From NCBI GenBank assembly GCA_025024175.1, contig QCXZ01000001.1:30746942-30810941 (forward strand): a stretch of DNA of 64,000 nucleotides, written 5' to 3'. The stretch comes from Rhyzopertha dominica (Eukaryota > Arthropoda > Insecta > Coleoptera > Bostrichidae). Below the pieces are notes generated by a model. It did no database searches, was not told the origin of the DNA, and saw only the letters and a list, made by a program, of their open reading frames with translations. Shown in pieces: positions 12,575 through 25,219 of this stretch (within the stretch, counting starts at the first letter, position 1; each line of letters opens with the position of its first letter). Position numbers and translations under genes: made by a program.

Positions 12575-14185
12575 TTATTATTGTCATTTTGAACATAAAA
12601 CTAAACCAAACGAATAAGCAATATAGCAAACAAGCATGTCAATAAGATAATTGCCATAAAAACGAGCCTACCTGTAAAATTTAATGTACATATACTACTG
12701 TTTGTGTCAATTTCAGATTGAGAAATTTCAATTTTCGATTATAATGCAGACTAAACAAAAATAGCCTACAATATTCGAACACCTTTGTGGTCACTGTACT
12801 TAAACATATATTAAATGATATGAAAGTAGGCAATGTTTAGTTAATATGAAAAAAGTTGTGGTAACTTGATGTGAAAAATCTGTGAGATTACTGCATTACT
12901 TGATATTTCTCTTCAAATTTCGATTAGTAGTTTTCCGGTAAAAATTGTTTTCTTCGGGTGTTTTACTCCTCAATAATGCAACTTTTGCTACGACCGCTAT
13001 ATTGCTATATCTTTTCAGAGCATATANTGTTTATTTAACGTACTGTAAAAAGGAGTGATTTAATTTTANGGATATGTTTTGATCCTCGATGATTTTTTCC
13101 AAAATACCACACAAAATGTTATCTAAATATTTTAATCAATATCAAAGATTATGTAATATTTGAAACGCAAAATTGGGTTCCAGAACTTCAAGTTTATAAT
13201 ATTACAGCAGAGGTCGGGTACTGGAATTAATGATATAGGTGGAAAATATTGGCTAATATTCCATAAGTCTTATATTTATAACTAGACTGAGCATTAAATG
13301 TTACATGTATGTAAGTCTACAACAACAACTGCTGAAGATAACTACAAGCGGTTAGCTTTTTATTGGCTCTCAAACTAAAAAAATCACAGGTGTTCTTTTT
13401 TATTATTTTCTAGAAGCATGAATAGAGACAGTTCCAAAAAATTTCGATACCTACACTTTACAGGCAATGCTTTCTGGTAGAAATCTAAAATGAAGAATGA
13501 TGTAAGCGACTATCAAGTATTACGCGCACGCAGGTTATTGCGAAGATTCCTGTCGCAGTTAAAATTTGCATCACTTAAAATCTCCGATTGGGTTCAAGTT
13601 GTGTAACAACTTGAAACAGGTCAGTTTTAACTTGAAGGGAAACAATCTATGTTTCAACGTTGTTTCTGCACTTTTCTAGTGTTTTTTATTTCAAATTGGA
13701 ACGATTCGTTTTTTTATAATCATAAAATTGCTATTTAATTTTTCACAGCTGTCAATCGAGAATACTGTCCATCAGATTGTAAACAATTTTTTGTAGTATA
13801 GATAGACTAAAATGATATCTTATCTGCATTTCGGCTGAAGCTGGTAAAATTGTTTTTTGTTACACAGCTTTTACTTGAATGCATAAACTATTGTTATCCA
13901 ATTAAATTCAGTTAAAAATGAAATCCTTATAATTTAAAAAATGGTATATGGTATAGAACAACGAATTGAGCTATGAAAGTAACAGGTATGCCAGTGTCTG
14001 CAGTACTAAAAACATGTAAAACAGCAAGTTAATTTTCAGTAAGTGACTAACATGACTGCGAAATTTAAGAAGCTCTATTGTCCCATCCGAAATGACGAAA
14101 TGAAGTGGATGTTCTTGGAAATAATGGATAACAGGCAATTCGTAAAAAACACGTTTCATCCTTACAAGATAAAACTTTTCTAAGA
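12575..14185. other. noncoding stretch, nothing recognised
   Basis: AT-rich, with no supportable exon or element. Confidence 0.5.
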
Positions 14186-14186
14186 A

Positions 14187-14690
14187 TTGAACGACGATGA
14201 TGCGGATTGGCGTTTACAGTTTTATGAAAATGTTTTTGAGTAATGGCAAGATTTGTATTCGATTGAACAACTTGTGTGACTTTTTTGCATTTGTGAGAAA
14301 CTCTTTTGACGCCCTACCCCCTTAAGCATTGGACGAAGATGCAAATCTCCCTCAAAACAAACTTTTCTTTCAACAGGATGGAGCACTCTCCATTATCATG
14401 TAAGTACGAGTACGCAGTTTCCTAAATACTCGTTTTCCCAGACAATGAATAGGCCGGAGAGATGCTCGAAGCTCGACTAGGTCGCCCGATTTAACCATTT
14501 AGGATTTCCTTTGCGGGCCAGTTAAAATCAAATCTTTTTGTTACATCAAATGAATATATTCAAGTGCTTCGAGAAANTCGCAGAGTGCCGTTTGAACCCG
14601 CCGGATATGTAAAAAATGTTAGATAAGCTTTGGCAAATCAATAGTCTTACTTTATGGAAGTTGGAGCTGGATATTTTGGGCAGCAGGTAA
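14187..14690 (+). pseudogene. Tc1/mariner-superfamily transposase relic
   Basis: Fragments in shifting frames match a DDE-type transposase. At about 14187 there is ELNDDDADWRLQFYE, like the segment before the first catalytic Asp. At about 14372 there is FFQQDGALS, corresponding to the FQQDGAPPH box with the second Asp. Around 14470 come RRD then STRSPDL, corresponding to W-IG..G...PPRSPDLTP, and near 14650 YGSWSWIF resembles the C-terminal EVGGGHFEHLL. Stops and frameshifts separate the pieces, so it is dead. No terminal inverted repeats were located. Recognition is from conserved motif order, not from a database search. Confidence 0.75.
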
Positions 14691-14904
14691 AATTGTGTTT
14701 TCTTAATCACGTTTGTTAACTCTCACTATTGCAGTGCTCTCAAAAATATCGTTCAAATTTGAGAAATTTAAGCGTATAAAAATAGCTTTGAAACCAAGAT
14801 AAATTTTTGATTCCCTTCAAGTTCAAAAACCGCTGCAAATTGAATCAATACTTCCACATCCAGTTGTCAAAATGACATTTACGTTTTTTTCTAAGACATA
14901 GTCC

Positions 14905-15364
14905 TCGTGATATTAGCAAAAATATATAAATTTTAAAATCGGTTTTTTTCAAATAACTCGAAAATTATTAACTTGACAAAAAAATTACACGAGTGCTTTC
15001 TGATCAGAAATTTGATTTTCTATATAAAACCAATATTTAAAAAAATTGTACGAGCAGGGACCAAAATAGGTTTTTCGCAAATATTTCGAAAATGTCAAAA
15101 TTTTGAATAAATTTTCTAAAACACTTTTTGTGAGAAATGTTATTTCCTATCTGATGGCATTTTCATTTTTTGAATATATTAAATATATTTGGAGATATTT
15201 ATGAAAAACCGTTTTCTTTAAGTGACGCTTTTTTGCTAATATCTTCTAAACAGTTTGCTGCACCGAAAATTTATAAGAACGAATAATACTCGCAGTTATA
15301 CTACTAACCACATATTAAAACGAAAAAAATTAAAATTTGCAAAAAGGGTAGTTACCCCCCAATT
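14905..15364 (+). repeat. 460-bp dispersed repeat, copy A
   Basis: This is homologous, in opposite orientation, to 35684-36134. Shared landmarks are CGTGATATTAG, AACTCGAAAATTATTAACTT, AAAATAGGTTTTT, TTCGAAAATGTCAAAATTTT, AACCGTTTTCTTTAAGTGAC and AATAATACTCGCAGTT. Both copies end at GGGTAGTTACCCCC, a near-palindrome. It has no ORF, and the element class is unknown. Confidence 0.8.
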
Positions 15365-15838
15365 TCGCCCCCATCCCGATAACCTACTTACCCCACAAAC
15401 AATAGGTCGCTTTGGGTAGTTGAGATTTATACGTTTGCCAAATTTCAAGTTCATATATTGGGTCTTTCGAAAGTTATCGTGTATACAAGCAAAACCACAG
15501 ACAGACAAGAATTTTTTTTGCTCAAATTTTGTTTGTTTTTGCGTTTTCTACCATTTTAAAGCGAATGAGCAAATTGAAAATTTTTTTCGCGATACAATAC
15601 GTTCCATCCGTTGGATGTGGAAGTAATTGACGTATTTCAGGATTTTTGCCAAACTTGGACAAAACCGAAGATTTTAGGGAGTAGTTGGGACATTCTGTAG
15701 TATACAACTCTACTAAGATTTTCTTCTCAAAGATAAAACATACACGGCACAATAATTTTGAGACTGGTTTTTGTGAGTAGTTTTTATATCTAGTCAGCTC
15801 AGTGTCAAAAACTTTATAATTACCCTATATATTATATG
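15365..15838. other. noncoding stretch, nothing recognised
   Basis: Follows the repeat. It contains an ACAGACAGACAAG stretch often seen at decayed repeat ends; nothing firmer can be said. Confidence 0.4.
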
Positions 15839-15839
15839 A

Positions 15840-16180
15840 AACAAAGCGACCTTCAGGAAGTCGCGAAGCAACAAAATATCCTTAAAAAAGAGATATTCCT
15901 GGCCACTTAAATAAATTCAGAATGCCGCTCTTAACCAAATGGGTGTTAATCTTCCAAACAATAGCCGCCACCCCATCGGATTTTTTAGAGCCTCGTCCCT
16001 TCCCTGGAAGCACACGTCGCCCGGCAAATCACTTAACGGGAACATAACGGGCAAGTGGCAAACGCGACCTAGCGGTACAGGATGATTTAGCACTGGATGA
16101 GAGCGGCGATCGAATCGGCAGATAGGCCGCTTTGGGTTAGCAGTGAAAACGGCACAGGGTATCCTGTTGCGAGGTTGTCA
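15840..16180. promoter_or_regulatory. GC-richer island, possible enhancer
   Basis: A TE-free, CpG-containing patch in AT-rich surroundings. It includes an AACAATAG Sox-like core and CACTTAA / CAAGTGG NK2-like cores. It lies about 18 kb upstream of the proposed sens promoter. Regulatory function is inference only. Confidence 0.2.
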
Positions 16181-17770
16181 GACATATTTTATTAATTAGG
16201 GTTAACTGCTTTAGGGTCGCAGACAAACCTGAAGTTCGTGTTGTTGACATGTAACGTATTAGGGAATAAATAAACATAAAAATATAAAGTCTTCTTCAAT
16301 ATTTTATGTAACTATAAAAATTAGCTAATAAATACTTGATTTTATAACCTCCAAACTTAATAAATAGAGAAATAAATTCTTCTTAAAGCTCTGAAAATTC
16401 TGACTTAAGCTTTTAAACAGTTTTTAGCAGCTTATCTTGCAAACGGTGTATATCATGCTTATTATTTTTAAATAAAACTAGGGGGTGGAACAAACATTGA
16501 AATTGAAATAAAAAATTTACAATGTAGAATGCAATAGAAAATAGAAGCTGTTTTATTACGTACCTATATGATCTTGATCATGGTTGTTTGTCATGATGTT
16601 GAAGAGAATGAATAAAATAATGCCTATAGCATGGACTATTTATTAACTGTTTTTTGTACATAAGAATTTAGTGAATAAGTGATTAACTATTGCATAGGTT
16701 CATAGGTAAGTACGAACAATGCATACATGACTCAGTTCTTATAATCAAATTAAGCTCATATTGATACTAGCTTCCCAAAATTTTATGAATTGATTACATG
16801 TATCAGTAACACTTAATGCACAGATGTAAGAGTTCCAGCAAGTTGTATTTTAAGATAATCCTTCTGACACAACAAAACCGAACTGCGTGTTTGAGGTAAA
16901 GGATGGATGTTAGACTGTATTAGATATGACTTGACAGAAAACTTCAGTCCCATGTAGTATATCGATCTAAACGTCTTTATCAAAATTTAGATTAGCTAAG
17001 AGAAAGTTTTTAGGCAAAGAAAACAAATTTTTATCAGTAAAATGAGAATGAGATTTATACTGGTTGTGAAATCTGAACGACTTAATTTGATGTTTGACTG
17101 TTACTGTCTTTGCTGCTGAAATGACTGATACCGCTAATTGAAGTGGGATCTTTCAAAACTTTAACTTCAATGCCAATGCGACTGTGTAAAGAAAAAAGTC
17201 GTATGTGAATGCTAAGAAATTCCAGCAGAAGATACTGACAGATTGTTTTCTGCACTGTTGTGCTGTGTTGATTAATGTTTCATGTAGTTGACGAATTGAT
17301 GTTGTTTGTTTTACATGCATGGTTGCCTCTGATTTTGATTTACCTATGCCTAATTGCTTATTTCTTTGCTTAAAAGGGATCATGTTAACATGACTGTTGA
17401 TTTTGAAAAGGATAGGAGAACATCAAAAGTCACATTGGAAATGGTATCCCCAATTTTAAATCTAGAATGGCGATTTATAAATTCAACCCATTCAAGTCGT
17501 AGAAGATGAAAGTACTGTGCTTCTAAAGTCGTCCAAACAAACGTAGCAAATCAAGATTTAAACAAATAAATAGTAAGTAAATAGGAAGATCTATATCCTA
17601 CTGACTGACTCATGAAGATGCCAACGTTGTCAACGAAACGCGCTTCCGGCTACTTGCTTTTCAGAGTGTATAGTTCCCTGAGCTATGTTCACGGTTATCA
17701 AAATATTATTTGCTTTCATTAAATTTTCTCCACAATTGTAAATAGTAACAAAAAAATCTAGCAACACTGG
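16181..17770. other. noncoding stretch, nothing recognised
   Basis: AT-rich. At 17611-17640 the text ATGAAGATGCC...CGAAACGCG resembles the terminal motif of Penelope-like elements, but too weakly to annotate. Confidence 0.45.
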
Positions 17771-18190
17771 ACGACGTGTGAGCGACTAAGCATCAGATCG
17801 GCCGCATCCTGACGGGCCCAAGCTGTAAACGTCTGAACGGCTGAACGCCCGCGTCATATGGCAGACGACTTCTGCTAATACGTGCCGGGCACGTGCGGGG
17901 TATCATCCACCTTCCCACTTTCCAACCGACTTCGCGATTCCTCATCCGTATCGCTCTCGCAGGACTAAGGACGACGCTCATTTGTATATGCCGGCGATGC
18001 CCGCCACGATAATTCTCAAATCCGAACAGCTGCGGTTCAACGAAAGCTCAAGATTGCCGGATAAGTACGTCGAGGATTGCTGAAACCTTTCCGGGAATAA
18101 TTAACTAGATTAAGTACTTCAGGGCGTGCGCAAATTGAGCGCGTGGCTTGGATCGGCATTTTTAAATTCAAAAACTGAAACTTTCCGGTC
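17771..18190. promoter_or_regulatory. GC-rich island, possible enhancer
   Basis: This is one of the most GC-rich parts of the window, with many CpGs and no transposon motif. It contains a GCAGCTGT E-box on the minus strand (18026-18033), which matches the GCAGSTGK consensus of achaete-scute/Daughterless proneural dimers. That would fit an upstream enhancer of sens, a known proneural target. One E-box is weak evidence, and the island could also be an unrelated conserved element. Confidence 0.25.
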
Positions 18191-18810
18191 TGCCTAGGAA
18201 AAGAATCGCGTGGCATACATTAAAATGGTCAATGCTTGCTGACATGAAAAGACCTTTTGTCAATTGACAATTTAGTAGCATAAGAAGCATGTATTCGGTT
18301 GGGCGTCAAAATGAGTCTCAATTGGAGCTTTTCCCTTTTGGATGTACGTCCTCCAAAATTTCAAATTTTCGTACTGCTCAATGGGAGACAAATCTGGACT
18401 ATGCGGAAGGTGGTGGTCGTGTTGGTCTGTATAATTATCGCCTAACAGACTAACAATTTTTTGTCAAAGAACGATGAAATAGAATCGCAGTTTCATCAAG
18501 TTGCAACACTATCATTGACAAAACCAGTCTCGTCAACTGTTACCATTTCCAGTATCTTTTCTGTTCTAATGATTCCTTCTTTTTTCAAAGAGAATGTATG
18601 TTACACATATTCGGCAGTAGGTACCTCATTCTAATATCAATGACCCATACGTATTTCGTTTCAGTACTTTCTTCTTATGATTACATAATTTGACGGAATT
18701 TTCTGTTTCAGCTGCAACTAAATGCGTCCTCTGCTTATTATCACTCCCAGGTATTTAAATAATAAATACTAAAATAATTAATTAAAAAATTACAATTAAT
18801 CAGTTATGTA
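18191..18810. other. noncoding stretch, possible transposon debris
   Basis: The minus strand near 18385-18415 reads LPHSPDLSPIE, like the box before the third acidic residue of Tc1-like transposases. It lacks neighbouring motifs, so it is not called. Confidence 0.3.
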
Positions 18811-18829
18811 TTAATTAATTAATTAATTA
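18811..18829. repeat. TTAA tetranucleotide microsatellite
   Basis: Tandem TTAA/AATT units at the left edge of the mariner relic. Confidence 0.8.
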
Positions 18830-19320
18830 CTACTTGTAAGCGATCGAGCAGTTTTTGAGGTTAATCAATTTAATCAAACTCTTGATCGTTACACCACGAA
18901 GCACACTTGGAAAGAAAGTAAACCAAATGAAAATCGGCCTGGGTAATGTCGGGAGAGTACGGTGAATGTAGAAGAACCTCCTAACTGAGCTCTTAAATAA
19001 TTTTTCCGTTAAGATTGGTAGATTGAAGTTGGGAGTTTTCTGGACGTTTTTGACGAATTTACTTCTGTCACACGTCGAACTTGTGGACAACATACATCAA
19101 CAATGACAGCTTTGTTTCTCGCAAGTATTAACATTCCCACCAAACACAAAATTGTCTTCCGAGTGTGAAAATAGTGTTCGAAGCAAGGCGTTGTTTTTTG
19201 ATCTGCGACAAACTATTCTTTTCGGTGCTTTATATGTACACAGAGACACGACCTTTTATCTCCAGTAACGATTCGCGAAAGAAATGAGATGATGCTGATC
19301 TACGGCGAGCAAATAGAGCA
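18830..19320 (-). pseudogene. mariner-like transposase relic
   Basis: The minus strand preserves mariner motif order with frame changes. First comes a KHRKEWLS-like segment (about 19215). Next is a TRKTILCLVG / FCVWWEC segment matching the mariner MLCVWWD box (about 19140). Last, LLHSPYSPDITQADFHL (about 18945-18990) corresponds to LPHPPYSPDLAPSDYHL with the third catalytic Asp. Stops (for example after VWWEC) and shifts show it is inactive. Terminal repeats were not identified. Confidence 0.75.
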
Positions 19321-20990
19321 GCATAAGCAATGGCGTGCAAGTGGTTTACTACTGATGATATATACAAAAGAAGTATTCAATATTGCTATAGCAATCTACA
19401 GATAAATAAAGGCAAATATAAACGGTACGATTTTTTTCCTTAGTCCAATATATACAATATATATAACACAAATTCAGGTTTAGTAAGATAAATTATAGTC
19501 GTAGCAAATTCAGAATAATAACACGCCTTCACCATTATTCTTCAGAATGTCGGTCCTAAATACTCCCACGTCGTAATATTAAAACGTAAATGGATGATAC
19601 ACTGTCGGACCTACCTTTATATCTTCTTGCAATGACTTGAACTAGCGTTAGAAAAAAATTTACTCCTCACGTACCTACATATATGTGCGCAAATCGGAAA
19701 ATTATGCGGTTCATATTTGCGGTTGCAGTCATGATAGAGAAGATTTTGTTTTTAAACTTACACCACTATCTTAAGAACATAAATTAAAAAAGTCCTTACA
19801 ACTTTAATTGTTCCAGGTTTGATCTGGTCTGTACGTAAAGGGCAGATTTAATTCTAAGCTACATATAGAAATGTTTTGAAAGGTACAAATGGATTTACTT
19901 TACCAACAGTACTGGATTTTTTGACTTATATGTACTCGATTATCACTTCTTATCTCGCTTTTGTAAAAAGTTCACTATGACATTGTCACAAATTACATTA
20001 AACCTAAAAATGTGGTTAAGATGATCATACAGAACGGATAAAATGAGAAATCCAGTTCAGGGACTAAAAGTATGTCAATTCATGTATTTTATATTCAATG
20101 AAGACGACAAAACGTGGTGGATGAATGTATCATCTTTTTTTTGCGTAGTTGCATTGGTTCAAAGTACAAAATAATCATGATTACCTAACGGAAATAGGAC
20201 AGATTTTTTTCCAAAGAACATACCATTAACGCAATAACCATTTCGAAGAAGTACTTACTCATAATTGAACAGGACTTAGAATTTGACATCCAACAGATAG
20301 CAGTATGTTGTAAATGCAAATGTCGCATGCAATTATTATGTAGGCAATTTCAATTACTTGCAAAAACAACTGACGTATTTTTAATTTTAGTTCTTCCGTC
20401 AAGATTACTGCTATATCAGCTTTTTTTCCTCCAGGAGAAATTGCTTAATATTATCGATGGTAACAAGACTTTTGTAGAGGTCTGTCAAATATTGCGCAGT
20501 AAAACAGTAAAGGTGAAGAGAAATGAAAAACGCATCGGAAAATTTGTCATGAGTGTGCTCTTTTTTCAAGACAATGTTATTGCTTACAAGTCTTGATAGA
20601 ACCCAAAAAGTCATGAAATTGATTTTGAATAGCATTCCGGATTTAGCATTCAGAATTCAAAATACTGTTGACTGGAATCAATTCATGTAAGTTTTTTAAA
20701 ATGTATATGAAAAAATAGAATTTTCGCTTTAAATGTAGCTTTTATATAGCAGACTTAGTAGGTACTTACCAACAAATACTATTAATGGTGCAAAAATAGT
20801 AGTCATTTATAAAGCAAATACCTAATTGCATTATTGCTCACTTTCACTTGCCACTTATCCCAATAATTTAGATTGCAATCGCTAATTCCCAGTAATGAGA
20901 CAATTTTTTATTCATACTCAGCATATAGTTTTCAGGCTGTAATTAACTCCGGTGTAAATTAATTAAGGTCCGTTTCCAAACTTAAAAAAA
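19321..20990. other. noncoding stretch, nothing recognised
   Basis: AT-rich, no supportable feature. Confidence 0.5.
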
Positions 20991-21250
20991 AACTATCACA
21001 ATTCCGGGCATACCCCGATGTAATATGCTGATTAACGTTGTCGGACTCATCCTGCTGACGATGNAATTGATTTAGGAGCGGATCCTGCAGACTTATGGCT
21101 CACTTCAGGTATGTAAATGAGACGGCGGCTATCCCGNGCACGAGCCATATGCTCATTTTTACCGGTTTTTGTAGGCCAAAAAACTGAACGTTGAACGACG
21201 ACTTCATTAATTCAGTAAGCTCCGGCGACTTTATGGGAGTTGCATTCTGG
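20991..21250. promoter_or_regulatory. GC-richer island, possible regulatory DNA
   Basis: A short CpG-containing patch next to repeated TTAATTAA homeodomain-type cores (20941-20965). It has no ORF or transposon motif. Function is inference only. Confidence 0.15.
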
Positions 21251-22040
21251 CTTTGAATGGTATCACGAAAACTCCAAGTGAATATACAATAGTCTAATGA
21301 TCATCAGAATGCAGTTAGGCAATATGTAACAGAACTGAGTTAACTGAACAAAATATGGGTATGCTAACGGATAAGTCCGGAAAAAATATAGACATAATGT
21401 TGGCTTTAATGTAAAAGAACATAATCCAGGCCACAATCCGAAGTTTGTCGTGCTTTGGTGCACACACGAGCCATCAACTTTGCATAGATTGGAACTAGCG
21501 AACTTTTTGTTTATTCTCTACCGAGTTCTTCCATTGTTTTAGGTTCCCATCAGGCTTTATAAACTTTTTTTACTGATACCAAAACCTTTTGATAGCCCTT
21601 TGATAATAAATTCTTCTGAATACACTTTTTCATCTCCAGAGGTGATAGTAAGAGGAGCATATCTTCTAATTTCTCTTTCATCGCATATATTTGACCAATT
21701 CCTCTTCTGTTTCTTTCTTGATTGGCTTTGTTCTTCAGTTTTTGACAAGTTTTCTTTCAACCTTTGATTTCTAAACTTGTCTATTCCTGTCTTTGTACAT
21801 CAATTCTATTCAGCTGATATTGCATCCATTTCCTTAAATATTTACAGAGTTCAAAATAATTATCGTATTCTTCGTATCCTGTCGCCCGAGATTCCATTCT
21901 GTACAAAAATACTCAAATATAAGTATTTAGGAAAATATGTGTTAAAAAGAATATACGAGGGTTATGACAAAATTCCTGCACATAGAAACACAGCTCGCAA
22001 ATGAAACGTATATTTTAAAAAATTGCAATAAAGCCGTTCA
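21251..22040. other. noncoding stretch, nothing recognised
   Basis: No supportable exon. The open frames here do not resemble known proteins. Confidence 0.45.
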
Positions 22041-22041
22041 A

Positions 22042-22230
22042 TATGTTGAAGGTTAACCAAATAGGTGCGCCATGAAAACAAAATAAAAATAAAAATGTTA
22101 ATGTGTTGAAGTTAATGAAATATAATTGTCAGTTGTAGTTTTGTATATAGTAGAAATACAGGAATATTTCCACTCTACGTCTTATTGTATTATATTAGTA
22201 TTCCCGTACCTACGATTCACGACCACTAAC
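22042..22230 (+). repeat. 5' LTR of a Ty1/copia element (start approximate)
   Basis: The right edge is set by ...CTAACA directly before the primer-binding site, giving the usual CA end. The left edge is uncertain because TGTTGAAG occurs twice, at 22042 and 22103. The LTR is therefore either about 189 or about 128 bp. No 3' LTR is present in the window to settle it. Confidence 0.55.
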
Positions 22231-22231
22231 A

Positions 22232-22245
22232 GGTTATGGGCCCAG
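22232..22245 (+). other. primer-binding site, initiator Met-tRNA type
   Basis: GGTTATGGGCCCAG lies immediately after the LTR. This matches the Drosophila copia-type site, which pairs with an internal part of initiator tRNA-Met and not its 3' end. It supports both the copia assignment and the orientation. Confidence 0.75.
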
Positions 22246-22342
22246 AGTACTGCTAAAGTACAACACAGGTACGAGAAGTATATAGTCCGAAGTGCGATTA
22301 GAGTACGAAAGAACTACATAATAATACAAGTGGTCGAAGAGG

Positions 22343-24085
22343 ATGTCTACATTTTCAAGCACGATAAGAGCGCTTACGAAAGACAACTATGATACTTGGG
22401 TGATGCAAATAGAAGGTGTAATGACAAAAAATGGGACATAGAAATATGTTAATGGTAAAATTGTGAAGCCTAAGCTTATTGAAGGAGATCCAAAATCAGT
22501 TAAAGCGATTGAAAAATGGGAAGAAGAGGATGCTAAAGCTAAATCAGACATTATTCTTGCAATCGATTCAAGTCTTTTGCGTTTGGTAAAAGGACTGAAT
22601 ACGGCAAAACAAGTGTGGGACAGGTTGAAGTCTGAATTTGCGTCGACAGGGCCTGTAAAAAAAGCAAGTTTGTTGAAGCGGGTTGCTACCTATAAGATGT
22701 CTGAGGGCGAAGATCTTCGAAACCATTTGATGGAGTTTTTGATGCTGTAGCACAACTGGCGTCGATGGATATTGAAATACATCCCGAGATATCATCAATA
22801 TTGTTATTAAATGGACTACCAACAAGTTTTGAAGTTTTTCGGTGTGCAATAGAATCAAGAGATGTTATACCAGCACCAGAAATCCTAAGAGAAAAGATCC
22901 TGGAGGAATATGATGTACGTATTCAACGTCAAAAGGAAGACAATTCTGAAGCTATGTGGGTTAATAGAGGAAAGACATGGTCGAAACCAAATTGGAAGCA
23001 ATTTGGCTATGATGTCAACAGTTCAAATAATAAAAGTGTATCATCAGGTCGAAAACAATTTATATTCAAATGCTTTAATTGCCATCAACCAGGTCATAAG
23101 TCTACCGAGTGTCCGAAAAGGGGGACCGAAGAGTTTAGTAGAAATGTAGAAGAGGAATTGTTCAAAGATGAAATGTTAAAGGATGAAAATACTTTTTGTA
23201 TAAATGAAGATGTTATTGATGAGGCACTACAGATGAGAGTGAAGTCAAGAGAAGATCGATGGTGTCTAGATAGCGGATATATGTGCAGTGACAAAGAAAT
23301 GTTTGTATCTACACCAACATCAGTTATGAACAAGAANCTTCTTCTGGTCAGTGAAACGCATGTTGATGTCAAGGCAAGAGGGACGGCAAAAATGTATGAA
23401 GTGATGGTAATACTTCCAAGATGTTTAAGCTATGTGATACTTTACTGGTTGAGGACCTGCGAACAAATTTATTGTCTGTTGCAAAAATTACTGACAAANA
23501 CAACACGGTAATATTTTATAAAAATGGAGCTATTGTAAAAGGTGAAAATGGAGACACTAAGCTGAAGGCGAAACGTATTGGAAATTTATATTACGTATGT
23601 GATGGTAGTGAAGAATCTAATTGGGCAAGTACAAGAGATGGTGCTGTTACAATGTATACTTGGCACTGTAGATTGGGACATTTGAATCAGAAGGATTTGG
23701 CACAAATGTTAAAAAACGGTTTAATTGATGGAATCAAAAATGAGATGGATATGCAGTTACAACTGTGTGATATATGTCTTCGTGGAAAGATGACAACATT
23801 GCCTTTTCCCAAGAAGTCTAATAGAAAAACTGAAGTATTAGAACTGATTCATTCAGATGTATGGGGACCATCTAGGAAGAGCGAGATATTTTGTTACTTT
23901 CATTGACGATTGCAGCAGGTGGTGTGAGGTGTATTTTGTCAGAAATAAGAGTGATGTACTTCGTGTTTTTAAAGAATACAAAGCACGTATGGAAAGAAAG
24001 ACTGAAAAAGATATAAAGTGTTTAATGTCGGATATTGGAGGTGAATACTGCAATCGTGATTTTGACGAATTTTTGAAGCAATCTC
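22343..24085 (+). pseudogene. Ty1/copia gag-protease-integrase, broken and 3'-truncated
   Basis: The start is the ATG at 22343. Order along the frame is: a copia Gag head (NYDTWVMQIEG); a zinc knuckle C-x2-C-x4-H-x4-C (CFNCHQPGHKSTEC, about 23071-23112); a protease WCLDSG (about 23261) missing the usual A-T-S-H after DSG; the pre-integrase zinc region (HCRLGH...CDICLRGK); and the integrase core start (IHSDVWGPSR, then YFVTFIDDCSRW). Breaks are a TAG stop at 22439-22441 where Trp is expected, and frameshifts near 22740, 23400 and 23875. Reverse transcriptase and RNase H are absent; the frame runs into a CTTT microsatellite at 24086. It is inactive. Confidence 0.9.
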
Positions 24086-24149
24086 CTTTCTATTTCTTTC
24101 CTTCTTTTTTCTTTCTTTCTTTCCTTCTTTCTTTCTTTCTTTCTTTCTC
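24086..24149. repeat. CTTT/TTTC microsatellite
   Basis: An imperfect tetranucleotide array sits exactly where copia integrase homology ends, so it marks the truncation breakpoint. Confidence 0.9.
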
Positions 24150-25215
24150 ATTCCCAGTGGAGGAACAGAACGAAATCGGGAAGACTCATTTCAGGGCTGC
24201 ACGGAACATGTGGGAGAATTTCACAGCATTTCTTCTCACAAACTCCTTTGACTGGCACTGCCTTGTGCGATCAAGCGTTATCGTGAAAAGGATTATGCCG
24301 CTCTTTTATATCTCGTCTACACTTTTGGAATCATGCATTTAAATTTTCTACAAAGAAGACAAATACATTTGTCNTTTGGTATTAGTCTATTGCTTGTTTG
24401 TCCATGGGGTCTTATGGCATAATTCTAGCCACAATAGCAGCAAAAGTGTTGTCGGTAGCAGTACTTTTGTGGTCGTCTATAACACTAGTCCAACGCTCTG
24501 GAACGCTTACTCCATCAAGTTACTGTTGAACTATCCAGACAGGACCCCTAGCAAGCTTCTTGCAACGCACCGTGAATTGCGGCAACCGTTTTTTCGCGCA
24601 GTGTTTAAATTTTGATGTACGCACATTAGTCCGCTACAGTGACGCGTTCCATTGCATCAAACTAGCCCAATTGGATAATTTTTTACACATAAACTGAATC
24701 AACTACCCGCACTCTATATATAGCTAAGTGATGTCCCATTGATAGATTTGTATAATTTGACAGCATTTGCTTTTTCACCTGATATGTGCAGGAATTATGA
24801 CATTACCCTCGTACTTATTATACTTACGTCGCACAGAAAATAAGAAGCTCAGCATTACAGGCGATGTAAAGTCGCTAGGGAGCTTACACGTGTATATTAT
24901 TTGAAAAATAAAATAAAATACAAATGAAATACTTATGAAACGGTGGATTCCGCCCAAACTAGAATAATTTTTGCAGAATTTATTTGTAATCTTATGTTTA
25001 ATTGGTAGGTACCTCAACATGTAACAAAAAATTAATTAAACCTTGCCATAAAAATAAAACGGTTGCAAGTGGCGACCACTCGCAATATAAATACATAAAT
25101 TGCAATAAAATTTATTTTCAACCTAATTACTTCATCATTTGCATTTCTGCATTACCTCACGTGCACGATATCCAGCAGATGCGATTATTTATGGTAGTTG
25201 TGAAATTTCTGCTTC
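24150..25215. other. noncoding stretch, nothing recognised
   Basis: No copia homology resumes after the microsatellite, and no other feature was found. Confidence 0.5.
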
Positions 25216-25219
25216 CGCC

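Noticed and set aside
17611..17640. Hammerhead or Penelope-end motif
   Set aside because: The first core base is wrong and helices do not form; only a loose resemblance to the 63.46-kb motif.
18290..18440. Tc1-like SPDLSPIE box on the minus strand
   Set aside because: Isolated motif without neighbouring transposase text in any frame.
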